From Deltaproteobacteria bacterium (lineage in GTDB: Bacteria > Desulfobacterota > Syntrophia > Syntrophales > JACQWR01), in assembly GCA_016209105.1 (NCBI GenBank), contig JACQWR010000015.1:1-64000 (forward strand): a stretch of 64,000 nt of DNA. Direction: 5' to 3'. Under the pieces are notes generated by a model. It saw only the letters and a program-made list of their open reading frames with translations. It was not told where the DNA came from and searched no databases. The translations under genes were made by a program, and so were the position numbers. Positions 42,640 through 51,444 of this stretch are shown piece by piece (the first letter of the stretch is position 1; every line of letters begins with the position of its first letter).

Positions 42640-42966
42640 ATGGATCCTCAGAATAACAGTGTCCGTTTGAAAATTCTTCGATACAATCCGCCGTTTGACG
42701 AAAATCCATACAACGAGACCTATACCGTGCCGGTCGGTAATGAGAAGATGAGTGTGCTCCAGGCGCTGGAATACATTTACGAAGAGCAGGATGATACGTT
42801 GGCCTTTCGCCGTTACTGCTGTGGTGTCCAGTACTGTAATTCATGCCTGATGCTGATCAACGGCAAACAAACGCACGCCTGCCTGACCATCGTAAAGCCC
42901 GGCGAAGAGATAGAGGTTGCTCCCGTCAAGGGGAAGCGGGTCCTCAAGGATCTCATAACGGATTAA
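42640..42966 (+). CDS. Short 2Fe-2S subunit (N-terminal half of SdhB/FrdB)
   Basis: 108 aa. The plant-type ferredoxin fold with C61-x4-C66-x2-C69-x11-C81 matches the 2Fe-2S site of SdhB/FrdB, including the following INGKQTHAC. The C-terminal domain that carries [4Fe-4S] and [3Fe-4S] in normal FrdB is absent, and there is no membrane anchor gene. Together with the flavoprotein it would form a soluble two-subunit enzyme. The ATG at 42640 is chosen (GGGAG 8 nt upstream). Confidence 0.8.
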   Translation: MDPQNNSVRLKILRYNPPFDENPYNETYTVPVGNEKMSVLQALEYIYEEQDDTLAFRRYCCGVQYCNSCLMLINGKQTHACLTIVKPGEEIEVAPVKGKRVLKDLITD

Positions 42967-42981
42967 GGGCGAGGCAATGGC

Positions 42982-43977
42982 ATGGAGACAGTGAGGCTCA
43001 TGGGCGCGTTCTCGCCGAATCCCCGGCTTGAGCCGTTGCTTGACGGGACGGTTCGGATCCCCGGAGTGGATATCCAATGGCAATTCGGGAAACCGCCGGA
43101 TCTGCACCAGAGACACCTGACGGAAAATTCCTTTGACCTCTTCGAGTTCTCTCTGTCCAACTTCATGATTACCCGCAGCCAGCCCGCACAGCTCAAGCGA
43201 TTGCGGTGGATGGCAATTCCGATTTTCCTGACCAAGGCAATCAATTGGCTCGATTTCACTGTCCGCGAAGATTCCGGCATCACCAGTCTGGCCGATCTCG
43301 CCGGCAAACGTGTGGGAATACCGGACTATCACATGACGGCGGCGATCTGGATGAGGATCGTGCTGAAGGAGCTCTACGGAATCCGGCCGCAGGATATCGA
43401 GTGGTTCAATGGCAGGCCTCCCGGCGTGAGCCACGGTCGAGACGTGGGGAAGGCCCTCTCACCAGGCATTACGCTTCTCCGGGCGAAGCAACCGGGTGAA
43501 CTCGAGGAGCGGCTCTCCCGCGGTGAAATTGATGCAACCTACGCCGACAGCGTAACGCGGGCGGCATTGATGCGTGTACAATCACTGCGACCCCTCTTCG
43601 GGCCCGGCGAAGGGGCGGAGGTCATCGGCGCGTATCGCCGGAAGACGGGGATTATTCCCGTAAACCATGTGCTGCTCGTGCAGCAGCAACTGGTTGAGCA
43701 GGATGCGGCGATGGCGATGCGTCTCTACACGGCATTTGAGACGTCCAAGCAGAAGGCGTACGAACGGGCGTTGCGCTTCGCGGCCGGATATCTGCTCTTT
43801 GCCGAAGATGCCTTTGCCCGGCAGGCTGCGGTGTTCGGCGATGACCCCTTTCCTTCCGGGCTTGCGGCAAACAGGTCCATGATCGAAACCCTCGCCCGTG
43901 AATCGTTTGAGGAAGGCCTCCTTGGCAGCATGCCGGATATAGACGCGCTCTTTTGTGAGACCGTGCGCTCCACCTGA
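42982..43977 (+). CDS. 4,5-dihydroxyphthalate decarboxylase-like (Pht5) / periplasmic-binding-fold protein without signal peptide
   Basis: 331 aa. Related to the Pht5 family, which has a type-2 periplasmic binding protein fold: FDLFEFSLSNFMITRS near 46, TVREDSGITSLADLAGKRVGIPDYHMTAAIWMR near 92 and EIDATYADSV near 177. No signal peptide is seen, which fits an intracellular enzyme better than a transport receptor. The pht5 enzyme removes a carboxyl group from 4,5-dihydroxyphthalate. Its position 15 bp after the 2Fe-2S gene suggests a role in decarboxylating or binding the pathway substrate. Last gene of the long transcript. Confidence 0.7.
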   Translation: METVRLMGAFSPNPRLEPLLDGTVRIPGVDIQWQFGKPPDLHQRHLTENSFDLFEFSLSNFMITRSQPAQLKRLRWMAIPIFLTKAINWLDFTVREDSGITSLADLAGKRVGIPDYHMTAAIWMRIVLKELYGIRPQDIEWFNGRPPGVSHGRDVGKALSPGITLLRAKQPGELEERLSRGEIDATYADSVTRAALMRVQSLRPLFGPGEGAEVIGAYRRKTGIIPVNHVLLVQQQLVEQDAAMAMRLYTAFETSKQKAYERALRFAAGYLLFAEDAFARQAAVFGDDPFPSGLAANRSMIETLARESFEEGLLGSMPDIDALFCETVRST

Positions 43978-44001
43978 TCCGGCAGATCGGCCGGTTTTTT
44001 C
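43977..44001 (+). terminator. Rho-independent terminator ending the 24.7-44 kb cluster
   Basis: CCGGC, a six-base loop AGATCG, GCCGG and six T residues, directly after the stop codon of the Pht5-like gene. Confidence 0.75.
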
Positions 44002-44019
44002 GCGGATACGCCTTATCTT

Positions 44020-44048
44020 TTGACATTAAAAAGACGTTTTGCTATCAT
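44020..44048 (+). promoter_or_regulatory. Promoter of the ubiD-like gene
   Basis: TTGACA (44020-44025), 17 bp, TATCAT (44043-44048): near-consensus. It follows the terminator directly, so the ubiD-like gene is a separate unit with a leader of about 150 nt. Confidence 0.75.
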
Positions 44049-44206
44049 TTCGCCGTTTTTTACTTCAGTGCGGTAACGGGGCGTTCCCCTGCAGAAGATT
44101 TCCCTTGCCGTTTGATCTCTTTACGATGGGCGGGATTGCAGTAAACCGCCGCGCCACCCTCCTGTCCGTTAAAGCGTTCGATCAAAATCGAGAAAGGAGT
44201 TGTACT

Positions 44207-45670
44207 ATGAAAATTTCGGCGAGATGGTTGTTGATTTTTGTTTTCCTCCTGGTTGCAACAATGCCGTTGGGCGTATCGGCGGCGACCGCCGTCCCCAAGC
44301 CGGTCGGGGACCGGCTGGTTGATCTCAAAAAATGCATTGATTATGTGGACAAGACCGGGAATCTTGTCCGGATAAAATCCGAGGTAGACGCGAAGTATGA
44401 ACTTGCCGGAATTGCCAAGAAGTATGAAGGCAAGAAGTGCGTCCTTTTTGAGAAGGTCAAGGGGAGCAAATTCCCCGTATTCATGGGGCTTCTCTGGAAC
44501 CGGGAAACGGTGGGGAGTATTTTTAATGTTCCAAAGGAAAAGGTGCCCTTTGCGATCGGCGCGGCAATCGGCGCTTGGAGAAAAGACAAGAAGGCGCTTG
44601 CTTCACGGATCCTGGACAAGGGGCCGGCCAATGAGGTGATCCTGACGAAGGGTTTTAATCTCTACGATCTGCCCGCGCCGGTCCATGCCCTGAAGGACGG
44701 AGGCCCCTATTTTGATTCCTCGGTCGTGGTGGTGAACGATCCTGAGACGGGGATTCCCAACATTTCCATTCACCGAATCATGGTTACGGGAAAGGATCGT
44801 CTCGCATTTCTGATTGATCCCGGCCGGCACCTGGGCGCTTATCTCGACATCATGGAAAAGAAGGGCAAGCCCCTTGAGGTAACCATCAATAACGGCGTTG
44901 GTCTCGCCCCCTGGCTCGTATCCTCCGTGCCGGGTACAGGACCCGGAAAAGCCACGATTGCCAGCCACATCGCGGGCAGGCCGATTGATTTTATCAAGGC
45001 GCAGACCGTCGGCGTCCCGGCCTTTGCCGATGCCCAGTTTGTCATTGAAGCGGAGATCCTTCCCAATGTGCGGGAGATGGAAGGCCCCTTCGCGGAGGTG
45101 ACGGGGTATTACGCCAAAGAGGAGAAGCGCTGGGTGATGCGGGTCAAGGCGATCACGCATCAAAAGAATCCTGTTTTCCACTCCGTCCTTTCGGGGCAGG
45201 AAGTATGGAATGCCGTGGGTTTCACCGCCGAGGCGAAGATATTTGTAACGGTGAGCCAGAAGGTTCCCGATTTGAAGGCCGTTTATCTGCCGCCGGGCGG
45301 ATGCGGCTTCTACAAGGCCGTCATTCAATTGGATAAGAGCAGGGAAGGCATTCAGAATGAGGCAATTCAAGAGACCTTCAAGGCCTTCCCCTCGCTTCAG
45401 TCGGTTGTAGCGGTGGACATGGACGTGAGTATCTACGATCCCGTGGATGTTGACTGGGCGGTGACGACCCGTTTCAACGCCAAGAAGGGATTCATCATCC
45501 TGCCGGATCAGCCGGGACACATTCTCAATCCTATGGTGGAAGGAGGGTTGGTAACGAAGGTGGGAATTGATGCGACGGCGCCTTATCCCCGGACGTCCAG
45601 CTTTGAGCGGGTCCAGTTCAAGGACGTGAATCTGAAAAAGTATGTTATCAAGGAGCAACGCGCCAGATAA
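44207..45670 (+). CDS. UbiD-family decarboxylase with an N-terminal signal peptide
   Basis: 487 aa. UbiD enzymes add or remove carboxyl groups on aromatic or unsaturated acids with prenylated FMN. The catalytic triad is present: R190 (SIHR), E292 and E297 (EGPFAE followed by VTGYY). Length is normal. Unusually, the protein starts with a clear Sec-type leader (MKISARWLLIFVFLLVATMP, cleavage after VSA near 25), so it should be exported, whereas known UbiDs are cytoplasmic. AAAGGAG 8 nt before the ATG at 44207 supports this start, and the UbiD homology begins just after the leader. No ubiX is nearby. It has its own promoter and a following terminator. Confidence 0.85.
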   Translation: MKISARWLLIFVFLLVATMPLGVSAATAVPKPVGDRLVDLKKCIDYVDKTGNLVRIKSEVDAKYELAGIAKKYEGKKCVLFEKVKGSKFPVFMGLLWNRETVGSIFNVPKEKVPFAIGAAIGAWRKDKKALASRILDKGPANEVILTKGFNLYDLPAPVHALKDGGPYFDSSVVVVNDPETGIPNISIHRIMVTGKDRLAFLIDPGRHLGAYLDIMEKKGKPLEVTINNGVGLAPWLVSSVPGTGPGKATIASHIAGRPIDFIKAQTVGVPAFADAQFVIEAEILPNVREMEGPFAEVTGYYAKEEKRWVMRVKAITHQKNPVFHSVLSGQEVWNAVGFTAEAKIFVTVSQKVPDLKAVYLPPGGCGFYKAVIQLDKSREGIQNEAIQETFKAFPSLQSVVAVDMDVSIYDPVDVDWAVTTRFNAKKGFIILPDQPGHILNPMVEGGLVTKVGIDATAPYPRTSSFERVQFKDVNLKKYVIKEQRAR

Positions 45671-45743
45671 AACGATGCCACAGATCGGCCTGCTCTTTGT
45701 CGAATCTCATGTTGATTGTTATCCGAGAGTCGTAGGATAAAAG

Positions 45744-45781
45744 AATGGGGTGCCCGGCCTCAGGCCGTCAGCACCCCATTT
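45744..45781. terminator. Bidirectional terminator between ubiD-like gene and tctC
   Basis: AATGGGGTGC pairs with GCACCCCATT, enclosing a smaller GGCCT/AGGCC stem. A/T-rich flanks on both sides suit the convergent genes. Confidence 0.75.
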
Positions 45782-45875
45782 ATGTGTTTGTAAACTTCTT
45801 CCGACCGGCGGATCGCCGTTTAGGCGAAAGCGGTTCTTCCGTCAGGGCAGCGCCCTGCTGTTCCGTCAGTTCCGG

Positions 45876-46919
45876 TTACTGCTTCTGATACTTGTTTACC
45901 GCTTCCTTCAATTTTGCCTTCAGGGCCGGGGAAATTCCCAGACCCTTCTGTGCAACCTGTTTTGCCTTGGCGCCGGACAGATGAAGAACCTCCATCTGTT
46001 CCTTCTCGGCGAACTTACGGAATGCGGGATCTGAGAGGCACTTATTCAGGGCGTCTTCCAGAAATTTGGCCTTGTCCGAAGCAAGGCCGGGAGGGGCCAC
46101 TATCATCCGTCCCATATCATTCATGGCATCATTTATGTTCAATAATTCCTTGCTATCCTTTGCCTTTGTCGGGATTGTTGCCGCAAAAGGCACATTGCTG
46201 AGATCGGCAATCTTTGATTCGCCCCACTGGGCCAGGGCAATTATATTCCCGCTCTTTATCTTGTCTACAACACTGGAATAACTGCCCGTGGAGGCGTCAA
46301 CATCTCCACGGAGCATGGCTACCGAGACCTCATTTGACGTGTCATAGCCTGTTTTCATGTCAATTTTTATGCCCAACGCCTCCGCAACCAGAACGGCATC
46401 GTAAAAATTGGAGCTTGCCATGCCGGGAGCGCCAAATTTTACCGGGACGGTCGCCTTCTGCATTGCTTCGATTGTTTTGTATGGTGCTTTCGTCCCTACA
46501 ACCATAACTTTCTGTTCTGTCGTTAGACGCGCCAGCCAGGTGAACTTGGCAAGATCGAACTTCACTCCCTTGACGTCCGTCAACTGCGCCTGCATGCAGC
46601 CTGAACCATTGATGATTCCTATGGTGAGGCCGTTGGGATCGGCAAGGAATACGGTGTTGGTACCTAACAAACTTCCGCTGCCGGGAAGATTTTTGAGATT
46701 CAGCGTGGCGCCCGTGTATTTGTTGAAGAACGGTGAAATCCCCCGTATCCAGGCGTCATAACCGCCGCCTGCCTTATAGGGAACAATGCAGTCTATCGTC
46801 TTGCCCTTGTAAAAGTCCGCTGCATCCGCCCCGAAAACCGCGTGCTGACCACCGGCAACCGTCAGTAGAACGACCAGGGCAACTACAAAAACCGTAAACT
46901 TTCTAAATATGTTCGACAT
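45876..46919 (-). CDS. tctC: TctC-type solute-binding protein, convergent orphan
   Basis: 347 aa. Signal peptide with cleavage near residue 29 (HAVFGA). IDCIVPYKAGGGYDAWIRG near 42, LPGSGSLLGTNTVFLADPNGL near 74 and QLTDVKGVKFDLAKFTWLARL near 105. The ATG at 46919 is chosen (AAAGGAG upstream). It reads against the catabolic cluster and has no tctAB of its own, so it must share the membrane subunits of another system. Confidence 0.9.
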   Translation of the reverse strand: MSNIFRKFTVFVVALVVLLTVAGGQHAVFGADAADFYKGKTIDCIVPYKAGGGYDAWIRGISPFFNKYTGATLNLKNLPGSGSLLGTNTVFLADPNGLTIGIINGSGCMQAQLTDVKGVKFDLAKFTWLARLTTEQKVMVVGTKAPYKTIEAMQKATVPVKFGAPGMASSNFYDAVLVAEALGIKIDMKTGYDTSNEVSVAMLRGDVDASTGSYSSVVDKIKSGNIIALAQWGESKIADLSNVPFAATIPTKAKDSKELLNINDAMNDMGRMIVAPPGLASDKAKFLEDALNKCLSDPAFRKFAEKEQMEVLHLSGAKAKQVAQKGLGISPALKAKLKEAVNKYQKQ

Positions 46920-47107
46920 GTTCTTCTCCTTTGCAACAAAATTTCTTATGGGTTGATGAAAAACCTGCATCACGCCTGTGCAGGTACCGTCTCTTTGTGT
47001 TAAACGCACATAGAAGATATATCGGCATTACCTGTTCTCATCTTTAGGAAGATGTTTGATTTTCTGAGGGGGGAGATTTAGGAAACAATCCGGGCAGTAA
47101 CCTACCG

Positions 47108-48643
47108 TTACCTTTTCAGGTGAACGAGGGCCGACGCCCGGAGCGGCGTCTTATCCTTGACTGCAAATATCTCGATGCCCGACTTACCCTCCAGCGGGCA
47201 GACATTTTCACAGATCCCGCACCCGTTGCACAGCTCATCCACCACGTAGGGTTTTATCAGCAGCACCCGCTTGCCGCTTAAGTCTCGTTCCTCCATCCTC
47301 TCCGAGCGGATCGCCTTCTGGGGTATGGGACAGTGTTCTTCGCAGACGATGCAGTTGATCTTTTTTGCATAGGGGAGACAGTGGTTCTTGTCGAAGACCG
47401 CCTTGCCGATCACCGTCCGCTTCTTTTCATTTGGCGGGAGGCTGGGTATGGCGGAGGTGGGGCAGACCTGGCCGCACAGGGTGCAATTGTACTCGCAGTA
47501 TCCGAGGCGCGGGATAAGGAGCGGCGTGAATATCCCTTCAGCGCCTGCCTGGTGGATTGCGGGGTAGAGGGCGCTCCTCAGACAGACCTTCATGCATTCG
47601 CCGCACCGGACGCATTTTTCAAGAAATAGCCGTTCATCGGTGACCCCGGGCGGGCGCAAAAGACGCTCCTGGAGTGATGGTGAACGAAACCGAACGACAC
47701 GGGACAGGGCAAACCCCGAGACGAGGCTTCCCAGAATCATGCGTCGCCCCGGGAGATAGGCAGCATCATCCCTCGGCTGGCCGGTAAGGCGAAACTTGAC
47801 TCGTGCCGAGGAACACTTGAGCAGACAATCCATGCAGAGAATGCAATCTTGTTTCTGCAGTATTTCGCTGTCAAAAGAAGTTGGGCAGATGACGGCACAA
47901 TCGCGGCAGTCGCTGCAGAGCCGCGTCGGCAGGCGTTTGAACAGGGAGAATTTTCCTGCGATTCCCAGCAGCGCGCCCAGCGGGCAGAGGTTCCTGCACC
48001 AGTTTCGCTGTTCATATCGCTCGAGAAAGAGGATCAGGCAGAACAGAAGCGCCGAGGTGAAGGCGAGGGGGTAGAAGGTCTCGCGATAGGGGAGAAGATG
48101 ATCGCGCAGCAGGGCATAGCCGGGAGTTAGGTAGTCCCGGCTGTCGCCCATGATCCGGTACAGCCCCACCCACCCCTGCCGGACGGCATCGCCAAACAAC
48201 GGGTAGAAGAAGAAGGTAAGCGCGCGGATCAGAATGGCGATGGGGTCGAAGATGCCGGCCAGGTTAACATTGAACAGGGAAGCAAAGAGCAGGGGGAAAA
48301 GAAGCCAGTATTTCAGGTTTCCCTTGAGCGCCCTGATAGGCGCTGTCTTCGTTATTTTTGCCGTGACCAGATCAATAATCGTGCCGAGCGGGCAGATCCA
48401 GCCGCAGAAGAAACGCCCCAGAAGAATGGTAAAGGCGAGCATGAGCAGGGCGGGCAGGAGAAGCCAGGTAAACGATTTGGCGGCCAGGACGTAGTTTATG
48501 AGCACCAGCGGATCGGCGCGGAAGAAGCTGTTCACCGCCAGGGATATCTCGTCTTTTCCCCGGTACTCGGTTTGAATGAAGAGCACGAGGAATAAAACCA
48601 GAAACAGCAGTTGAGCGATCCGCGCAGAGGGTATCTTTTTCAT
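47108..48643 (-). CDS. NapH/CcoG-like membrane protein with multiple 4Fe-4S clusters
   Basis: 511 aa. Five or so membrane helices (8-25, 55-75, 105-125, 140-155, 185-205) carry a GRFFCGWICPLG motif (NapH/NosR family) and CRNLCPLGALLG. The rest holds ferredoxin-type cysteine groups: CSDCRDCAVICP, CILCMDCLLKC, CVRCGECMKVC, CEYNCTLCGQVCP and CNGCGICENVCP. At least five clusters are likely. It probably moves electrons between the membrane pool and periplasmic or cytoplasmic acceptors. The DUF362 gene is upstream on the same strand and probably co-transcribed. Confidence 0.88.
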   Translation of the reverse strand: MKKIPSARIAQLLFLVLFLVLFIQTEYRGKDEISLAVNSFFRADPLVLINYVLAAKSFTWLLLPALLMLAFTILLGRFFCGWICPLGTIIDLVTAKITKTAPIRALKGNLKYWLLFPLLFASLFNVNLAGIFDPIAILIRALTFFFYPLFGDAVRQGWVGLYRIMGDSRDYLTPGYALLRDHLLPYRETFYPLAFTSALLFCLILFLERYEQRNWCRNLCPLGALLGIAGKFSLFKRLPTRLCSDCRDCAVICPTSFDSEILQKQDCILCMDCLLKCSSARVKFRLTGQPRDDAAYLPGRRMILGSLVSGFALSRVVRFRSPSLQERLLRPPGVTDERLFLEKCVRCGECMKVCLRSALYPAIHQAGAEGIFTPLLIPRLGYCEYNCTLCGQVCPTSAIPSLPPNEKKRTVIGKAVFDKNHCLPYAKKINCIVCEEHCPIPQKAIRSERMEERDLSGKRVLLIKPYVVDELCNGCGICENVCPLEGKSGIEIFAVKDKTPLRASALVHLKR

Positions 48644-48678
48644 GGCATTTTACAATCTCACCGGGCGCGCTGGGGACT

Positions 48679-48740
48679 GGTTCAACCGTGCAGATTGAAC
48701 CAAACAGTAGTAGCTCGGTTCAGGCTGTAAGCCCGAACCG
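48679..48740. other. Two consecutive hairpins between the DUF362 and NapH-like genes
   Basis: GGTTCA/TGAACC (48679-48701) and CGGTTC-A-GGCT/GCC-C-GAACCG (48716-48740). The two stems share the GGTTC sequence and could swap partners, which would let the RNA take alternative folds. No U-run follows. Possible attenuation or processing site within a two-gene transcript. Confidence 0.35.
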
Positions 48741-48752
48741 GCAGGGGATTTT

Positions 48753-49634
48753 CTATGCTCTGACAATCCTGATCCGGTTTAAGTTCATCTCGCCGAGCCC
48801 TCTGCGGTAGGCGGCTACGGTTGCGCCGATGTCGGCAGGTTTCAGGCCAAACAGGGTCGTGGCGTAGGCGTCCGCGGCAACGATGTCGGTGGAGGCGATC
48901 ACCTTGTTGGTGATACGCACATCTTCAAGATCCCCTCCCTGGGGGCCATGGGCGGTCAGGATACGGGTGGCGTCAATTACCACCAGGTGGCTTCTGAGCA
49001 CGGCGTTCACGTCCGCCAGGGCATGATCAATGTTTCTATGAAGGTTGCCGCGGTTTTCTCCCATCACCCCCATGATGTTCTTGAGTCCCAGGGTCAGTCG
49101 GGTGAGTCCGTGATGCTTGGCGATAGGCACGTTGATGAAGACGTCGGCGCTCAAGGCCTCACCATAGAGCTCCCACTCCCGGAGGGCCGTGCCGTTCAGG
49201 AGGACCTTTTTGAAGCGCTCCTCTTCCACGTACTTGAGTTCCACCTGCTTCATATTTTTCAGGGCCTCGGCGATGCCGCTGTTGACGTAGCAGCGCCGTT
49301 CATCATTGCACGAACGGTCAAAGACCTTGACCCGTTTCGCCCCGGCGTGCAGGGCCTCTTCGACCAGCGCCTTTACCACCAGGGGATGGGTGTTGGCGGC
49401 ATGCTCCGGCCGCCGGTCCCACCCGATATTCGGTTTGATTACCACCACGTCGCCGCTTTTGACGAAACGCTTCATTCCCCCCAGGGCGGCAACGGCCTTC
49501 ACGGTGATTTTTTCATACTCCTTCCCCTCGGCGACGGCCACCACCGGCATTTCCGCAGCAGACAAGTCCCGCAAGTATGAGCGGTAAAAAAAGGAAGACA
49601 ACCCCGCTATTGCAAGAAACATCCTTCTGTTCAT
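48753..49634 (-). CDS. Exported DUF362 protein
   Basis: 293 aa. An N-terminal signal (MNRRMFLAIAGLSSFFY) is followed by DUF362: KPNIGWDRRPEHAANTHP near 70, VPIAKHHGLTRLTLGLKNIMGVMG near 175 and GDLEDVR near 236. Unlike the protein at 3340-4371 it has no ferredoxin motifs; these are supplied by the NapH-like protein encoded 109 bp downstream. The signal peptide puts it in the periplasm. GAGGG precedes the ATG. Function not established for the family. Confidence 0.85.
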   Translation of the reverse strand: MNRRMFLAIAGLSSFFYRSYLRDLSAAEMPVVAVAEGKEYEKITVKAVAALGGMKRFVKSGDVVVIKPNIGWDRRPEHAANTHPLVVKALVEEALHAGAKRVKVFDRSCNDERRCYVNSGIAEALKNMKQVELKYVEEERFKKVLLNGTALREWELYGEALSADVFINVPIAKHHGLTRLTLGLKNIMGVMGENRGNLHRNIDHALADVNAVLRSHLVVIDATRILTAHGPQGGDLEDVRITNKVIASTDIVAADAYATTLFGLKPADIGATVAAYRRGLGEMNLNRIRIVRA

Positions 49635-49703
49635 AGGTTCCCTCTCGTCTTCTCTCCCGACTATTCCATGAGACCTTTGAATTTTGCGAGATCACGATAC
49701 TAC

Positions 49704-49768
49704 TGTCATTCCCGCGACGGCGGGAATCCAGAATTCGACTCTATGCCGGATCAAGTCCGGCATGACAT
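49704..49768. repeat. Dispersed hairpin repeat R3
   Basis: TGTCATTCCCGCGACGGCGGGAATCCAG followed by a second hairpin, ATGCCGGATCAAGTCCGGCAT. The first part recurs at 60723-60750. The surrounding gap 49635-50255 has no other recognisable gene. Confidence 0.7.
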
Positions 49769-50255
49769 TTTATATGCTTCGCGGTCGGAATAATATTATA
49801 GTAAATATTTTGGAAAAGTCTACGGGTATCGTGGAGCCGGGGCATATGGAAGACGGTGTGGTCGGCTGGAGGGTGAAATAATGATCCACACCTACAAATA
49901 AACGGTATGGAACAATTGGAGCTATCAAATATTATCGAGAGAAATGCTGACCTCACGGGCTTTCCATTTTATATGGCTTCCCGTGCACGCGCTCGGCATT
50001 CAGACGGAACTGAGAGGGGGATCAACTTGATCGTTATGTCAAATACTGACCCCAGAAAGAAGTCCTTGCCGAGAATATTTGCAAACACACAATGTTCAGT
50101 TTGGAGGGGCGGCAATGGAGGTCGGAACGAGCGTTTTTTTCTTGCGGATTTTTCCGACAGGATGTATGGTTATGCCACTTTGTAACCGCGATTGGGTTGA
50201 TAGAGTTGCTCGGCCTGCTGGAGCAGTTGCCTTTTTTGAAGGGAAATTCGGAAAC

Positions 50256-50897
50256 ATGAAGTTCTTCGCTCGTCTTTCTCTGGTGGTGTTCCTATCTGTA
50301 TTCTGCCTGCTCGGGTCGGGCTATGCAACACACCTCAACCTGACCATGAAAAATGGCGAGGTGGCATCATCATCTGACCTTTCCGTGCCCGCCCAATCGG
50401 CCTCACCGCCTGCCGGCGAAGCACCGGTTGCCCCGGGCATTAACGCGCCCCCTGAGAAGTTATCGGAGCAGGCCCCGGAGAAACTTCAGGAGCAACCTCG
50501 TGCCGCCGCGGTGCAACAGGAAATTGCCGCGATGTCCCCGCTGCCGGTAGCGGTAAAAAAACTCTATGCCGTCCAGATCAAGGCCTTTCAAAATGTTGCG
50601 GAAGCGGAGAAATTTACCGAGAAGGTGAGGGAGACGCTACCCGATATCCAGTGGGTGCGGGCGGATGTCAAACGCAAGGGAATCTGGTACCGTATTCTCG
50701 TCGGTCCCTTCTGTACGCAGCAAGAAGCGACCCACTACCGGGACGAAAAGGGGATCAGCGACCTTTATCCGGATTGTTTCATTCAGAGAATCAATCTGTC
50801 GCTCCAAGGCAAACCACAAAGCAAACCCCAAAGTAAACCACAGAGTAAACCCCAGAGCGAACCAGAAGGCAAAATCCGGAAATTTATAGGCCCATGA
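50256..50897 (+). CDS. SPOR-domain protein
   Basis: 213 aa. Signal peptide (1-21, FLSVFCLLGSGYA), a Pro/Ala-rich linker (30-100) and a SPOR domain (about 105-180: YAVQIKAFQNVAEAEKFTEKV, then WYRILVGPFCTQQEATHYRD). SPOR domains bind denuded peptidoglycan at division sites. The C-terminus is a run of KPQS repeats (about 188-205) made of four 12-bp units. The ATG at 50256 is chosen because the signal peptide begins there and GAAGGG is upstream. Confidence 0.82.
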   Translation: MKFFARLSLVVFLSVFCLLGSGYATHLNLTMKNGEVASSSDLSVPAQSASPPAGEAPVAPGINAPPEKLSEQAPEKLQEQPRAAAVQQEIAAMSPLPVAVKKLYAVQIKAFQNVAEAEKFTEKVRETLPDIQWVRADVKRKGIWYRILVGPFCTQQEATHYRDEKGISDLYPDCFIQRINLSLQGKPQSKPQSKPQSKPQSEPEGKIRKFIGP

Positions 50898-50907
50898 TGA
50901 TGCGCCA

Positions 50908-51333
50908 TTACGGGCGATTGGCGATCAGCTGCTCTACAATGCCGGCGTCGTACAACAGCCGATTGGGCTTTACCTTTACGAAAGCGTCTTCAGGGGAGAG
51001 ACCTCGGTAGATGAGGTAGAGCCAGGTGATCGTGGGGGAACGACTGACGCCCTCGATGCAGTGAATGTATATCTTGTGGCGAGGGGAGGAAAGAGATTCA
51101 TCTATGACGTGCATGGCCTTCCTCACAAGCTGGGGCGTCATGAGAGATTGATCGCGTATATAGACGTTGTGTACCGTGATGTTGGCCTCGATTAAGGGTA
51201 GCGGGTCTTCATAGGGATGATCGAGGTTGAGGATGTGCGTGATCCCGAGCTGGACGAGTTCGGGGATGTATTGAGGCCGTAGCCAGCCGCCCTGATAGAT
51301 TTGAGATGTTATCTGTTTTGGTTCAAAATTCAT
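50908..51333 (-). CDS. Dual-specificity protein phosphatase
   Basis: 141 aa, cytoplasmic. The cysteine phosphatase signature HCxxGxSRS appears as HCIEGVSRSPT (near residue 91, nucleophile Cys and P-loop Arg). The upstream region GITHILNLDHPYEDP and general-acid loop YIRDQS (near 58) fit the DSP family. Bacterial substrates are unknown. Convergent with the SPOR gene, 10 bp apart. Confidence 0.88.
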   Translation of the reverse strand: MNFEPKQITSQIYQGGWLRPQYIPELVQLGITHILNLDHPYEDPLPLIEANITVHNVYIRDQSLMTPQLVRKAMHVIDESLSSPRHKIYIHCIEGVSRSPTITWLYLIYRGLSPEDAFVKVKPNRLLYDAGIVEQLIANRP

Positions 51334-51444
51334 AGGATATCCTGTTCGCGCGAATTTTTATGGTGCGTCGCTCTCTTCCTGAGAGAGCAGACGATACTAT
51401 ATACCAAGCACACCCGCTAAAGAAGAAAAATTTCTTCTATGAGG

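Noticed and set aside
50820-50870. Short tandem repeats at the end of the SPOR gene as a possible CRISPR or regulatory array
   Set aside because: Four in-frame 12-bp units encoding KPQS with no spacers; simple coding repeat.
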